DNA from: Sycon ciliatum
Taxonomy: Eukaryota > Porifera > Calcarea > Leucosolenida > Sycettidae
DNA: 64,000 bases
Direction of reading: 5' to 3'
NCBI RefSeq assembly: GCF_964019385.1
Contig: NC_088649.1
Span: 26,037,517-26,101,516 of the forward strand
A program made the position numbers and the translations under genes. The first letter of the stretch is position 1. Each line of letters opens with the position of its first letter. The notes under the pieces were generated by a model that did not search any database, was not told the DNA's origin, and saw only the letters and a program-made list of their open reading frames with translations. Shown piece by piece: positions 12,227 through 24,754 of the stretch.

Positions 12227-13001
12227 ATGTTTCCCCGCAGAAGAACATGCAATTGCATTATGCTAGTGCCATTTTCTGCAAGAAAAGGCTTGCACATCAA
12301 TGCGTATAATACGGTATTGATATGATGTGAAGGCCATCATTTACATATTGATAGGGCATTCCATTGATTGGTGACAGAAAAAACAAAAGAAATTATAGCA
12401 ATAAAACTGCTTTATGGCAGTTTTCTAAAAAAAGTTATTGTGTTCTAGTCCATGGACCCCGTCTAAAAAGTAAGAAATTAGCGAAATGTGATAGCCGAAA
12501 ATTAAAATTTCACACAAAACCTCACAATAATCACACACAGAATGAAAAGCTACATGTACAAGACCTTTTCCCCTCGTGATCCTCTTTCCTATGCATGCAT
12601 GTTGCCAATTGTTGGTGCAGTACAAGTTTAGTGTTGAAAACAGCATTTCAAGTGTTGTGATTATTGTGAGGTTTTGTGTGAAATTTTAATTTTCGGCTAT
12701 CACATTTCGCTAATTTCTTACTTTTTAGACGGGGTCCATGGACTAGAACACAATAACTTTTTTTAGAAAACTGCCATAAAGCAGTTTTTATTGCTATAAT
12801 GGGGTCTGCGACGGCAGAACTTCACATCACGTGATGAACCCGTGCACTCTGTGCATGATAGATACTGGGTTGTACGCAGCCCAGCTTTGGGTACAACTCT
12901 CTTGTGGTCACTTTGCAGTGTTTGCCAGCATAACCTTTTGAACCATGTCACGTGATGTGAAGTTCTGCCGTCGCAGCACAGCATAGAGGTTGTGCAGGCT
13001 A

Positions 13002-13361
13002 GTGTCAGCCCAAATTTGCCGGCAATTCTTTTGGCATAATATCGAAACATTTTAGAAAAAGAATTGCCCGGCATATTTGGAGCATAATTTCGAATTTTTG
13101 GAGATTTTCACCGTGATTTCGCATTGTGAGGTCAATCTTCACACTTTAAAATGTGAACCCAGCAAAACCGAGCAAATTTCGATGTTTTTCTGAAATTTTC
13201 TCCAAACTTCGGTCCAAATTTGGCGTTTTTGAAGCTGTCATTGAGCATGATCAGAGCAAAATATCGTCTTCGCCCGGAAATGCCAAGCATAATATCGAAA
13301 GAAGCGCAGCAAAATTATGCGGCATAATATCGAAAAGTCTCGAGCAAATTTGGGCTGACAC
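13002..13361. mobile_element. R: TA-flanked MITE
   Basis: TIR GTGTCAGCCCAAATTTG at 13,002 and its mirror ending at 13,361, with TA on both sides. The interior repeats the word GGCATAATATCGAAA. Inserted at a TA in J3. Confidence 0.8.
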
Positions 13362-13363
13362 TA

Positions 13364-13760
13364 TAGGGCGCGTTTGGTTGGTACGAACTAGAACAGGATT
13401 CACAAGAACAGCGCGTTTGGTTGGGACTGCACCTGTTCTGGGTCGGCCAGAACATGTTCTGCTTGCTCCGGCCTTGAGGCCGGAGCAGACCGAGCAGTTT
13501 CACTGTTTCACAGTGAAACCTGGCGGGAACATCGATTTTGGTCCCAAATGATCACGTGCATACGCTTTTGGGTTGGACACGTTGTACCGTACAAAGTCAC
13601 CATGGTGACCCATACACATTTTGAAGAATGCACCAAGTTTGGCACATTTTTCCACAAAAATGTGCTCTGTTTCTGGAGTACCGTTTGGTTGGCATGAGGC
13701 TGCTCCATGTGCACCAGCTGTTCGATCCTGTTCTAGATCGTACCAACCAAACGCACCCTA
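13364..13760. mobile_element. S-1: MITE with AGGGYGCGTTTGGTTGG ends
   Basis: TIR AGGGCGCGTTTGGTTGGTAC against AGGGTGCGTTTGGTTGGTAC (inverted), with an inner inverted repeat around CCAAACGCGC. A second copy lies at 45,057-45,450. Flanking TA suggests Tc1/mariner here, but the second copy does not show TA, so the family is unresolved. Confidence 0.75.
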
Positions 13761-13778
13761 GTGCAGCAGCGCAGGCAC

Positions 13779-16119
13779 AGTCCGTGCGCCGAGGCCCTTG
13801 AGAGACCGCTTTTCATTTTCTCGCGGGAATCGTAGCCTCCAAGGCGCCGCACCTGCGGGCTTGTTTTCTGTTGATTTCGCCTATCTCCGAATGGTGAATA
13901 TTTCAATGAAATTTGCTGCTTAGAGCCCTTCTAGTCTCGTCAGGAGACCTTTCCTACACTGGAGAGATGGCTCGGAGTGATGTAGACACCGATGGCCGTA
14001 CCCTGGAAAATTATTTTGGAGCTTCCAGTTCGTGAGCAGCCACCAAGGACGAATGTCTCACTTTTGTAATTGCTGAAACGAGGAATATGATCACCAATTT
14101 CACACCAGGTAAGGCATTTACCCATCGCGGACACTAAAACCGCTTTGTGGGGTGATAGACCAGAGCTTTATCTTTCGAATGCACGAGAAATTAGAGTGAC
14201 ACCTATGTGCCCCACAATTGCACCCGAAATAAACCACGCACAGGCAATATTGTGATTTTGTGAGAAGAGACAATTGATCATGCTCTAAATCGTCATGATC
14301 TGTTGTGTTACTTTTCAAACACCACTCCGAGTGAGCATCTACCAATCCTTTATCAATTTTACAGGGACATTTGAGCTTAGGGGATAGAGGTGGGATATTT
14401 CACCAGCTGAAGTACTAGATTTTTTCTGAATTTGTTGACTACTAGGTTGCATGGTGTAAATATGTCAGTATTATGTGCATTATTGTGGTGAAATTCTGAG
14501 CATCTAATTATTATAGGCACAACAGCACTGGTGCATGCCCTCTCCTAGATCCTGCTCTCTGACTTTTTTCTTGCATTGCACGACTCAAATTCGTCAAATG
14601 AAATGAAGGAGTAAATTTGTTGCTGCCAATTAACTGCATCAATTAACTGCATCAATTCTGTTTTCCTCTGCTGTTCTTCTTTCAGTGTGGTGACTTCTGA
14701 TCCATGAAGCGATGGCATGAAGTCAATAGTTTGCAGTATGTGCAATATGCGGCAGTCTCTCTGTCAGTGGACCTGTGACAGCTGAAGCCCAGATGTTGCA
14801 GTTTGATGTCTATGGCCAGCAGCAATCTAATGTTGTTGCACCTTTCCTTCCACACACAGCAATGCGGAATATGTCATGGACAGACATCGCTAAACTGCCT
14901 CTTTTGAAGAAGCATCGCAAGTATTGTCTGCCAATAAACAACAGACTAGCCAGCTATAATTACTATTTGGAGGTCGGAGACGCGATCCCGTGAACGTATT
15001 GCGCCAACTGCAATGAAGAAGGCCTTAGTAATCTGGATTTATTACCATTCTCGTGTGGATAACTATGGCGTTGTGATCCAAGTCATGCGGACTATAAAAT
15101 GCCTTAGACGTGAGATAGTGAAGGTACTGCCGACAGCAAGCCAACAGTGGATATGAACCACGCCGCCAGCATCATTCTGCACACCAGGAGAATCCAATAC
15201 ATATAGCTGCCAATACTGATGGTATAGACCCGATAACTGTTTTGTTTCTCTAAGATTGGTATACAATTATACATGTACTCGTGCAATCTCTATCCATATG
15301 CGTAATGCACTGTATTTGTTTCCGGTGACTGGAGGTAGTTTATCATAGCACTGTTTTATGTCCTGGTTTTGTTGAAGATAAACATTAACGTTAGGTACCG
15401 TATCAGTCAGCTCTTTCAGCATTTGGCGTTGTGTCAGGGATGGTTGGCAGTGTCGTGGGTCATTCCACAGTGAGCAACGTTGACGTTCTCGGCAATAGAG
15501 CGACCCAGTAGGCAATTGATCACCGATAAATATACTGTCATTGGTATCACGGTGCACCACAATGGCATATGGTGTGAATATCATTATGTTATTCTGCAGC
15601 GAGTCCTTGTCGTGTAGCTTGCGAAAGTTATTGCATACGGTCATTACGTGCATAATGCATAGTACTGTCTGTACACTCAAGTTTCAAGTCCAGTCCATTT
15701 TTTTGGAAATATGGCCTGGACACTAACGAGAGCCTGGTGACGTGTTCATAGGGCTGAGTTATGCCAAATGGTGCCATTGGCTGGGAGTGAAAGCCTTGCC
15801 CCACGCCTGCACCCTAAAAAATGTTTCGAAAATACTCAAATTCGACGACGGCTGAGAATCTAGGAAGTTGCCGGACCACAGCGAAACAAGTCATCTGGCT
15901 GAAAAACGGAATACACCATTGCGTTGCCACGGCTAAGCGCAATTTTTAGGCTCACCACACAGGTAGCGAAATGCCAAAACAAACGAGCCATAGACACAAA
16001 ACCATTTTCCAAAATTGTCCACCATTGAGAATGCGACTCAAAAAGTACCCGCAAACTGCCCAGTGCGGAAAATAAAAAGTCAACTTTTAGACGACTTTTT
16101 TGAATCTGGCGCACGGACT
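13779..16119. mobile_element. K: Y-related transposon inserted in J3
   Basis: Ends AGTCCGTGCGCC ... GGCGCACGGACT, flanked by AGGCAC and AGGCAG (6 bp, one mismatch). J2 supplies the uninterrupted GCAGGCAGTTGC. Subterminal sequence resembles Y: the left side has a TTTTCATTTTCTCGCGGGAA-like block, and the inverted right side has CTAAAAGTTG then TTTTTATTTTCC. It is the only member of this group with a sizeable reading frame (15,063-15,680, minus). Confidence 0.65.
15063..15680 (-). pseudogene. Unrecognised ~205-codon reading frame in K
   Basis: On the minus strand one frame runs from 15,680 to 15,063, broken only by a TAA at about 15,267-15,269. The first part contains IMIFTPYAIVVHRDTNDSIF and CRERQRCSLW; the second contains LYHQYWQLYVLDSPG and GGVVHIHCWL. 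The composition is protein-like, with no low-complexity stretches. I do not recognise a domain. Lying inside K, it may be a remnant of the element's own protein or captured coding sequence. No promoter or intron was identified. Confidence 0.35.
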
Positions 16120-16163
16120 AGGCAGTTGCACACTCTTGGGGTTATGACCGTTATGTACTCTTG

Positions 16164-16166
16164 ACG

Positions 16167-16221
<55 letters not shown>

Positions 16222-16299
16222 AATTATTTATAATTTTGATAGGGAAGGCCCTACAGACGTTGCCGTCTTGTACTTGTATTTATATGTATATTTTATATT
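16164..16299 (-). mobile_element. LINE 3' UTR with (TAG)n tail
   Basis: Reading the minus strand: ACAAGACGGCAACGTCTGTA, then GGGCCTTCCCTATCAAAAT and a (CTA)n tract. It is the same 3' end as at 3,985-4,040. Only the terminal ~100 bp remain. Q begins immediately beyond, at 16,300. Confidence 0.75.
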
Positions 16300-16451
16300 T
16301 ACTTCCTCCGCGTCATCGAAATTGTCGCAGTTTGACTAGTGACTTGTCACTTGTTACCGACAACTCCATAAACTAAGCCATTCAAAACTTATTACACAGT
16401 ATGATAGTCTGAAGACTAGAGTATCGTTCCAGGATAATTGGACTGAGAGTT

Positions 16452-16617
16452 TTCATGCAGAGATGAAGTCCTCGTCGTCGCTGATGTCAATGGACGCAAA
16501 AATATCGTTCCGAAATATTTCAAGGAAGGTTGAAAGTTGGTCGCGCCTCATCTCAAACGCTTTGACTTTCTCCACAGGACGAGAGCTGCTATGCTTGTCG
16601 TCTGCTAGCTCTGGATG
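16452..16617 (-). pseudogene. 54-codon C-terminal reading frame inside Q
   Basis: The minus-strand frame begins HPELADDKHSSS, contains MRRDQLSTFLEIFRNDIF and ends DEDFISA before a stop. A splice-acceptor-like CAAATCATCCAG sits at its upstream edge. The frame is also open, with the same stop, in Q1 (~31,096-31,262, minus) and Q2 (~56,710-56,871, plus, with about ten substitutions). This suggests a true terminal exon, either of Q's own protein or of a captured gene. The family is not recognised. Confidence 0.4.
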
Positions 16618-16774
16618 ATTTGTACTTCACCACCAACGAAGCCTAGTCAGAATACACGATCGTTGCGAGGTCGGTTGATTACCGTCGGCGGAATCACCTC
16701 GGAATCACGTCGATCTTGAAATGAACTTTTTTTAGCCGTGGCATGCCCACAGCTCATGCAGGTAAGTGTAGTAT

Positions 16775-17836
16775 TGTTCCGGCCCGTCCGTCGATTCTGC
16801 CCATCCTTAGATGGGCAGGTGCCCATCTTAGGATGGGTTGAGGGGGTGCCCATCCTAGGATGGGATAGGTTCGATTGATGGAGATCCGGTTTTTTCGTTT
16901 TCCCGCCGAAAACGTGCGTTTATAAATTTATAAACGTGGTTTATATTATACTCTTTTTTTCTTTCTTTTTTGGGAGGGTGGATCAGAAGTACAGTAGACA
17001 TCACTAGTCCGGACGATCGATGTACGAGTCAGAGCGTGGGCGATTCACGGCTTGGTCTGGAACGTAAATATTTTTCCGAAAGCAAGCTTCTTCTCCAAAA
17101 TTCGAAATTTCCTTCCAAAAATGCCGTCGTCCTTGACCTCGAAGCTGAATGTTGTTAGGATAGAAAATTAGCGCAGATGTAGCCGACCCATTCTGGCAAG
17201 CCGTGTGCCCTCTGGATATGCAGTTGTTCGCCATGGTCAACAATCTTCTTCTCCTTCGTTCGTACTTTCACTTTCCTGACCACGAATACAAGCGGTACCC
17301 ATGCTCAGGTTAGTGTTTATTTGTCTGTCTATGCACATACATGTAATACAATGTACTGTTCGTGCTGCAGGCACTGGCCGATCATGGAAATAGAGGAAGC
17401 AGCCAGCTTTCTTTGAATTCTCGTGCTTTCAACAAAAAAATATGTACACGCTTTCCTTGGCTCCTCTTTCCCACCGCCACCATGCATGCACAATCGAGCT
17501 TGCTTGAATGCCCTGCAGTGCAGAATGCTCCCACCACCGCAACCACCACCACCACCACCAGCACCAGCATCACCACCACCACCACCACCACCATGACTAC
17601 CACCACCACCACCACCATGACCACCACCACCATCACCGTGACCACCACTATAGAAGCATTGTCGTGCACGGCACGTCTGCAAGAGAAATTAATAGTATGC
17701 CAGTGCTGTAATACCCTGCAGTGCAGTGTGCTCCCGCCACCACCACTATGGAAGCATTGTCACGCACTGTACATCGATCCACACGAGAACATACACCAGT
17801 GACTTACTAGCACCTCCATGCTGCATGCGGACCATT
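16775..17836 (+). repeat. P-a left arm (inverted partner at 26,217-27,112)
   Basis: It aligns in reverse complement with 26,217-27,112. The pair shares a 62-bp GT-AG interval (17,308-17,371 here) with donor GCTCAG|GTTAGT and acceptor GTGCTGCAG. A matching frame upstream reads DPFWQAVCPLDMQLFAMVNN in both arms. CAC/GTG-rich tracts at 17,520-17,650 are low complexity. Confidence 0.75.
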
Positions 17837-20680
17837 TCGTGAAAATCATCGATAATGCTGGATAGCTCCTTAGTCTATGCAATAAAATAGTTGTTTTCTT
17901 CGCACAGTACCGTTTAAACAATATCCGGCCAGGTTTGTACCGAACATTTTTTCGAAAGGTAATTTCTCAAATGTTGCCTTGAGTACATTCTCAGCAACAT
18001 TGCGGGCCAGTTTCAAATAATTGGACTGCAAACTTGCATCGCTGGTTGTTGCAGCTCCATCACAGGTCGTATCACAGGAAATTGAGTCCAGCTCCACTTC
18101 TAGGTTGGGTGACACGTGATGGGCATCACTTCCTGCATGCTGGTGCATGTGACTCAAGAGCTCTGGCTGGCAAGCAGTTTTAGACTGCAGGTGCAATACA
18201 AGATTTTCTGCGATGTGCTATGCATTGTGCATTGCATTTCTCGAGAGACACTTCACGCTATGTGAAAAAAAGAATTTCGCTCGATGTGGTATTGTGCATC
18301 GTGCAGTGCAACTTTCCCACAAAACTGGACTCATAGCACCTTATAGCTGTGGTTTACAGCAAAGATTTTCCTATTTGCGACTCTTGGTTTAATGGCTGCA
18401 GTAGCATGCATGTGCCTGGTGATAGTGTTGCAATGGATCATAGTGAGGGTGTAGCAGTACTTGTGCACTGATAGTTGGTAATGGCATGAGTACATAACCA
18501 AGAGTGGGCAACTCGATGATCCCTCTGCCCACGGCAGAAAGTTTCATCACTTCGGTTTTTGTGGGCCATTGGGCTCACTAATACCATCATGCATAGCCAG
18601 AGATCAAAACTTGTACATCACAGCTACGGTAGTTGAAGCAGAACAATGAACTGTGGATCCATGCCTACTGAACCTGATGAAACACTCTATCTACATGGCA
18701 CATGTAGAAATATATGCGCGCTTGCTCATAATCATTGGATTTCGAAGCCGATCGTACCTTATGTTAGTAGTTGCACATTCTTAGCAGTTATGTAGTTTGA
18801 TCATAACGTTACGATAGATTATCAATACTGGTGGAAACGTTATACTGGTTGCATATTTTGTACCCGGTGTGCCATGACCAGGCATGCTAATTCATCGGAT
18901 ATTAGCAAGTTTGCCTGGCTGCTGGGTGTTGTATATTAGCTTCACTGTACTACAAATACGATAGGCTTAGTTTTCCTAAATTGCTTCTTTATAACATTCA
19001 GTTTGTTTTGCTGCAATCTTTTCACGTGTTTTGCAGGATTGTAGCCAGGGTGAATACTATCATCATGAGCGAAGGTCTCTGAGAACCCATGTCTGAAAGC
19101 TGGTCATGTTGGCCCAACGATGACTTTCATTGCCTGTATCCGTCGCCTTCATACTGGAATGAACTGGAACATGTTCCCTCTCTGTTTCTCATGTGGAAGG
19201 ACGGAACAGATTGTTTGTCTGTCTCTGTGGATCACCGAAGGCTAAACAGTACAGTTGGAAGAATATTGGATCTCACGAAGTGACTGAATCTGAAGCCGCT
19301 GATATGCATCTGCACAGCGCTTTCTTTCTGAGATTTGCTTCAAGGCAGGTTATTGTGTACAATTTTGTCCACAGTATTCCTATATTTGCCAAACGTATTT
19401 CTCTGATAGTATTGTGACTACACACGGGCAATGATCTCTCCATCATCAGTCTTTCGCAATGGTGTGGCTCACTGATGACAGCATGCATAGCCATAGATCA
19501 AATGAGCAGCGAAGGTAGTTGAAGCAGAAGAATGGATCAATGCATCCTGAACCTGGGGTACTGCCTATATGCACTCTCAGTAGTATTTGTAACGTGTTAA
19601 CTATGAAGTATCAACATTGCTTCTCTTCTATGTGGGTGGTGTGAGTGATGTCAGATGGTCTGTACTGCCATGGCCGATGGTGTTCACTGGAAGATGTTGG
19701 GTTGGGCCATTGTGCCCTCTTGCAATATGCTGTTGCAGCCTGAAGGCAATGAAAAAGTTCGAATGCTGATCTGCTTTCAAGCGTAGAATGTCACATTATG
19801 TGCATTACATATTTGCATAATTATGTTTTGTACTGGAGTGTGAATGTGCGGCAAGGGCATGCACATGTGAGTATATCGCACTGCAAACAGCCTAAGAGTT
19901 CACGTGGTATGTGATAAGTACACTTTTGGAAAGTGTGTGCACGGTCGAATCATGTGATGTTAAAACAGCCTTCGTGCTCCTCCCTGAATGGCTGCACAAG
20001 TAGAAATCTCCGTCTTCCTTTGCTTCTTTTTGCTTGAGCTGGCATGGTGGTCGTAGAGTTGGAAATTGTCAAGTATGATAACAATCGTTTGGTCTGGAGA
20101 CAAGAATGCATTTGGATATTTGTCCCAGGACTGCATGGCTTCCCAAACTGCATGTTGAATGCCATAGATGATTATTGTTCGGTTCAAGAAAGGACTCGTG
20201 GGTCTGTCTGGCTATTGTGAGCTCTCGCTAGTCCATTTCCATAGCACTTGCTCTGGATTCACTCGCTGGAATATTCTCCAGTATAGAACAAGAAGTTTAG
20301 AAAACCTACTGGTGATATTAGTACCGGTATGTTGGACTAGTTTCTCCGCACTGTACCGCAGTTTTTGTTATCACACACATGTGCGTTATATAGTTTATCT
20401 ACAATCCAGCATGATGTTCTTCCAAGAACGCCCCCGACCTAGGCCCTCGGAACGACGTTCTTGGGTGTGCAACATCACGTATAGTTCTAAATCGTAGAAT
20501 TTAGCGCAGGATTTTAGTGATCACGGTTCCAAATGCATGTCATTGCACTCCATCTTTGGGATTAATTAAGAGCTGCCTGCATGCCAAAGCTTGTCATAAA
20601 AGAAGAGCCGACTTTAATAGGCATCTTGTACGCATGATTTCTAAAATGTAACATCCCTGCCGAAGAGTGTTCTTCCATAC
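17837..20680. other. P-a interior, first part: no gene recognised
   Basis: It holds a decayed J end near 18,489-18,520 and two ~130-bp direct repeats (about 18,560-18,690 and 19,440-19,570) sharing CATGCATAGCCA and GGTAGTTGAAGCAGAA. A minus-strand frame at 19,960-20,187 includes HAVWEAMQSWDKYPNAFLSP and looks protein-like, but I cannot assign it. Confidence 0.5.
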
Positions 20681-20682
20681 TA

Positions 20683-20927
20683 CAGTAGAGTCAAGCGTCC
20701 AAGAACGTTGTGTCCAAGAGGTTAGCCTGGGGTGTTCTTATTTTTCAGCCATCCAGCTGCGCTCTTATAGCATGTTCTTAGAAACAATCATGTTAGGATC
20801 ATAATTATGTATCCCAAAAGCGGCCGGAAAACCAACACCGCCATTCTTAACTTTAGGCGGCGGCGTTCTTAGCATTTCAGGCTGGACATTCTTGGGGAAC
20901 ACATTCTTCGGCGCCTGACTCTACTGT
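20683..20927. mobile_element. MITE with ACAGTAGAGTCA ends
   Basis: The left end CAGTAGAGTCAAGCGTC is mirrored by GGCGCCTGACTCTACTG. TA is present on the left only. The interior repeats ACATTCTTGG-like words. Confidence 0.6.
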
Positions 20928-22860
20928 CTTTAGTACTGTACATGAAATACACCTACTACAACTGTAGTAATATAGAATGCCGATTATCCGAATGATTGAT
21001 TGTCCGAACTGCTCAGGCTGCATGGCAGCAGGCGGTCATCAACATGCATCCCATGATAATTTCGAGGAGCTGGATTGTGTGCCGAAAAGAATGAGAAATA
21101 TGCATGAGGAAATGAGTATGTTTTAGATGAGTGTTTTCCCACGCCCTTATCCGAACATACATGCACTCGATCGCCATAACCACTGGAGGTGACTTCATTC
21201 AAAGAGGAGTGCAGACCATCGGAGCTCTTAATATACTTTAAAGCAAAGCAAACACGACACACACAGCTTCAGAACCTGAGGGAGTATGATATGGGTATGT
21301 CACAAGTACTCCCAGGTCCCGAAGCTTTCGTCTCAACAAAGGATCATAATCGACGACTTGCAATGAACTACATTTTGGCGGTATTATACCGTACTTGTTT
21401 ACATTCAATTTAGGAATGAGGTTAAAGCATGAGAACTATCCACAGCAGACATTCTCACTGTTCGGAGTTGCCAAAAAAGTGGTGCATGTACAAATCAGGG
21501 ATGGGTACAATACCAACATCTGAGGTGAGTCTATCAGGAAAGTGAATGTCGTCCACTCTATAAAATGGGGTCCCTCAAGAAAGATGTGATTTTGCAGCCA
21601 TGGACGTTTCCAGCCAGGTGACTGTATATACAGTGATCTAAGTTATGCAAAGCTTGACATGAATGATTGGCTGGACACGTCGAAGAGAAGGAAGAGAGAA
21701 GCAGACCAACCTTACACCAGCTGAGTGTAGTGGCCCAAAACAACAAACTAATTCTGTGTGGCCTTAGAGAAGCTGGGCAAGATGTGTACAGTGAATTAAA
21801 CAATACAGTAAACGTGGGAGAAGAAGTGACAAGACTGAGTATGATACACTGTGCCAGTACAGTGCACATACTAGTGCAACTGTAGGTCACTCGATTGTAG
21901 ATACACAGAGCGCATTCTACATCATACAAAACATGTTGAGCTAGGCAGCAGTGGCTGGCATTTACCGACATGCACCAATGCCAATGCGCGGTTTGAGCAA
22001 ATATTACAAGCCTCGGAACACCCATATGCCATTTTAGAGACAGAACAAGGCGATGAGTAAGCACCAAAGGATTATATGAATAGCGGCCAGGCAATAATTC
22101 AGGCCACTGCTGCTAATCAAGGACTAGTTACTAGTACTAGTATGTTGTCAGTGTACCCTGAAACGATGCAATCACAGCGAACGTGATACATGCACATCAT
22201 GTTGCCTGGTTCTTGGTTAAAAGTTGTATCTTCAATGCTTGAGGTTTGTGGGGTCCCTCCAGCTTCTCAGAGTCCTGCACAAAAAAGATAAAAGCAAGTG
22301 CAGGTAGAATAATAGTAAGCTCACATAAAACCTCTTCGTCTTGCTAACGAATTTCGTGATTAAATCCACAGCTTGGCTACAGGAAAAAAAGTTCAACCAT
22401 AATAATGCAAAAAGGCAACTTTAGCTGATCAAATTTTTGGCAGCAACACTATACTGTTTGTATAGGAGAGTTGGCTGGTGCATTCATGCCAAATGCACTC
22501 CCTATAGTATTGTATTACTGTACTTCATCATTTTACTTGGGCATTCATTCCCAGTAGCCCTCATGTCTTCTAACAGAGTGCGCAAGGTACTGCATATTCG
22601 GCGCATATTTTATTTTCGGCTATTATCGGCCTGTGCATTTTTAATTCGGAAAGTGGTGGACATCACGCAACTGAATTGTAAATAAAAAGGGGTTTGTCAA
22701 CTGACAATCGCATACTTTTTCGACATCACTAATATAAGAATTTTTCGTCCAGCGCATCCGCCAAGAGTGAATAGCAACTGAATAGAGCGGTTGTCATTTG
22801 ACAACCCCCCCCCCCTTTTATTTACTAGAGGAAACGCAAAAGGTAACAAAATTATGTAAC
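20928..22860. other. P-a interior, second part: no gene recognised
   Basis: GATTATCCGAA / GATTGTCCGAA near 20,980 resemble pogo/Tigger-type ends, but no partner was found. The longest frame (21,558-22,094, minus, 178 codons, Ser/Leu/Cys-rich) overlaps a more hydrophilic plus-strand frame at 21,667-21,885. Neither has a recognisable domain. Confidence 0.4.
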
Positions 22861-22865
22861 TAAAG

Positions 22866-23015
22866 GTGAAAAGGCACTGAACGAACTGTCAACCTACGAA
22901 TACAACCTCAGTGCAACAACGTGCTCTTTCTGCTTACACAGGCAGAAAGAGAAAGAGCGCGTTGTTGTACTGAGGTTGTATTCGTAGGTGGACACTTCGC
23001 TCAGTGCCTTCTCCC
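22866..23015. repeat. ~150-bp foldback hairpin
   Basis: GTGAAAAGGCACTGA to TCAGTGCCTTCTCCC form arms of ~65 bp around a CTTACACAG centre, including GAATACAACCTCAGTGCAAC and its mirror. Probably a MITE of unknown family. Confidence 0.75.
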
Positions 23016-23232
23016 CTCTTATTTACTGGGCATTTGTAGCCTAAAATTTGTTCTGCAAGGTTCAATGTGACAGTGTATACAGGCATCAGCAGTACAGGCT
23101 GAAATTTCAATGTGGCCGAGATGTATTTTTGTCCTGGGGAGGCTGCAATTTAAAAGCGTCGAAAATTTGCGTACTTTACAACACAGTACTGAGCATGCGG
23201 TGAGCTGATGACGAAATGAATTGGAGGTACTA

Positions 23233-23512
23233 CCGTACTTCCCCACATATAAGCGCATGCGCTTATAAGCGAAAATTTGCTGCAAAAAAGATCTTTGGCT
23301 GTGTAAACATGTTCGGGTAGAAGCCCATGCGCTTATATGCGCAATACAGGTTTGTCTGTGTCCTAAACAATGGTGTCATCACACTACTTAGTGGTATATT
23401 TCACTCCCGCCTTTTCACCAATAGTGTTCACATATAAGCACATGCGCTTATAATTGAGGGGTGCGCTTATATCCGGACATAAGCACACGCGCTTATATGT
23501 GCGGAAGTACGG
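23233..23512. mobile_element. TA-flanked MITE with CCGTACTTCC ends
   Basis: TIR CCGTACTTCC...GGAAGTACGG flanked by TA. The interior contains repeated ATAAGCGCATGCGCTTATA palindromes. Tc1/mariner type. Confidence 0.85.
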
Positions 23513-23734
23513 TAATAATGCTAAGGGATTCGGGGGCGCATCAAAGGGGTCAGCACCAAGGAATGGGATAGATTTGTGCCCAGTTCAGGTATGTATATTG
23601 GGTATAGAACGGAAATTATTGGCTTAGCCTCGGGCGACTCCTACCAGTATTGCCACCAATGGCCCATGGCTACTGATCTCTGTGATAGAAATGAGACGTG
23701 TATGTGAAACCAAAAAACGGCTTTTCAAGATATA

Positions 23735-23955
23735 CTGTAAGACAGTCATGTTATTATAACGAGTCGCTAATTTAACGATTGTCCAAAATTCATAGGTTAA
23801 CGAGAAGATATGTTAACGATCTTGCAGTATTCTGCCATATCCACACACAGCATATATGAAGCAGTACGGCCTCAACGGATCTTATTATAACGAAGAAATG
23901 TCATCCGTTAAAACGTTAGATTTGCTTCCTCGTTATATATATACATGTCTTACAG
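23735..23955. mobile_element. TA-flanked MITE with CTGTAAGACA ends
   Basis: TIR CTGTAAGACA...TGTCTTACAG with TA on both sides. The interior has GTTATTATAACGAG and its mirror. Confidence 0.85.
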
Positions 23956-24368
23956 TATGTGCATTTGGTGAAGATCTGATGTAAGTCATTAGGGACACCT
24001 TGTTGGGTCTTGCCAACATTCAATTATTATGATGTTCATATCTATGCAATAACATTAATGGAATTATCAGCAAGAATCAATAACCCCAAGAGTATGCAGC
24101 TTTGTACATGGAGTCTGCCACAACACGTTGACCAAAGTACATGAACCAAGTAGACACGAGCTGGGGAATCAGCTGAGCTGCTGCGTCATTTATGATCTGC
24201 TATAGTTTCCAGTCTCCATGGAGGTTTTTCTTGGAGACGTCGAATCTACATTATTAGGTGTGAAACTGTTGTACTAAGCCGCAGGAGATAGAATCTATTC
24301 AGCTCGGACAACATTTCACTACGTACGGCAGGAAGTACGCCGATCAAAGCTTGCTACACTCCCGTTTA

Positions 24369-24751
24369 GGCTGTGTTTACATGAGAAATTTCAACCCGGG
24401 TCGAGTTCGGCCCGGGTTGAAAGCCTGTACAATAGACAAAAGAGGTGAGCGTTTACATGAAGACAGTTGACCCGGGTCAAATACTGATATGCCGCCAAAA
24501 GTCCACTTCTACAGTCCTGCATGGTCACGTGAATCCGTTCGCGCGGAATTTGCATCTGCAGCGCTGTTCAAACCTGGCGCAAGATACGCACAGAAGTACG
24601 TTTGTAAGATTTTCTTGACCCGGGTTGGTTTCAACCCGGGTCAAGCGCAATGCGTCACGTAAACGCGCCATTCATTTTGTGCACATGGCGGGTTGAAATC
24701 TGACCCGGGTCGAACTCAACCTGGGTTGAAACGCCTCATGTAAACACAGCC
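24369..24751. mobile_element. PIF/Harbinger-type MITE (GGCTGTGTTTACATGA family)
   Basis: TIR GGCTGTGTTTACATGA with mirror, flanked by TTA (24,366-24,368 and 24,752-24,754). CAACCCGGGTCGAGTTC words repeat inside. A second copy is at 48,085-48,515. Confidence 0.92.
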
Positions 24752-24754
24752 TTA

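Larger units (their letters stand above)
9769..12798 (-). mobile_element. W4: full-length W in reverse orientation, inserted in J3
   Basis: On the plus strand it runs from TTAGAAAAGCGATCC to TTGCTATA, with AT outside each end (9,767-9,768 and 12,799-12,800). J2 holds the uninterrupted target CCAGCTATGGGG at ~61,552. So the insertion either duplicated AT or went between A and T without duplication. It contains V4 (10,836-11,113) and a LINE fragment (11,843-12,226). It lacks ~110 bp present in W6 near 42,895-43,005. Confidence 0.88.
9730..16163. mobile_element. J3: one J MITE split into four pieces over 6.4 kb
   Basis: Pieces 9,730-9,768, 12,799-13,001, 13,759-13,778 and 16,120-16,163 line up with the uninterrupted J2 at 61,517-61,804: the CAAGAGTAC end, the body with GGGGTCTGCGACGGCAGAAC and CATCACGTGATG words, then the GTACTCTTG end. 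The interruptions are W4, R, S and K. The right end contains a ~10-bp internal duplication. The flanks (ACGTTAT versus ACGGTAG) only partly agree as a 7-bp duplication. Confidence 0.75.

Noticed and set aside
17508-17711. His-rich peptide that could suggest a metal-binding protein
   Set aside because: Translation of a CAC repeat. The other strand and frames are equally open.
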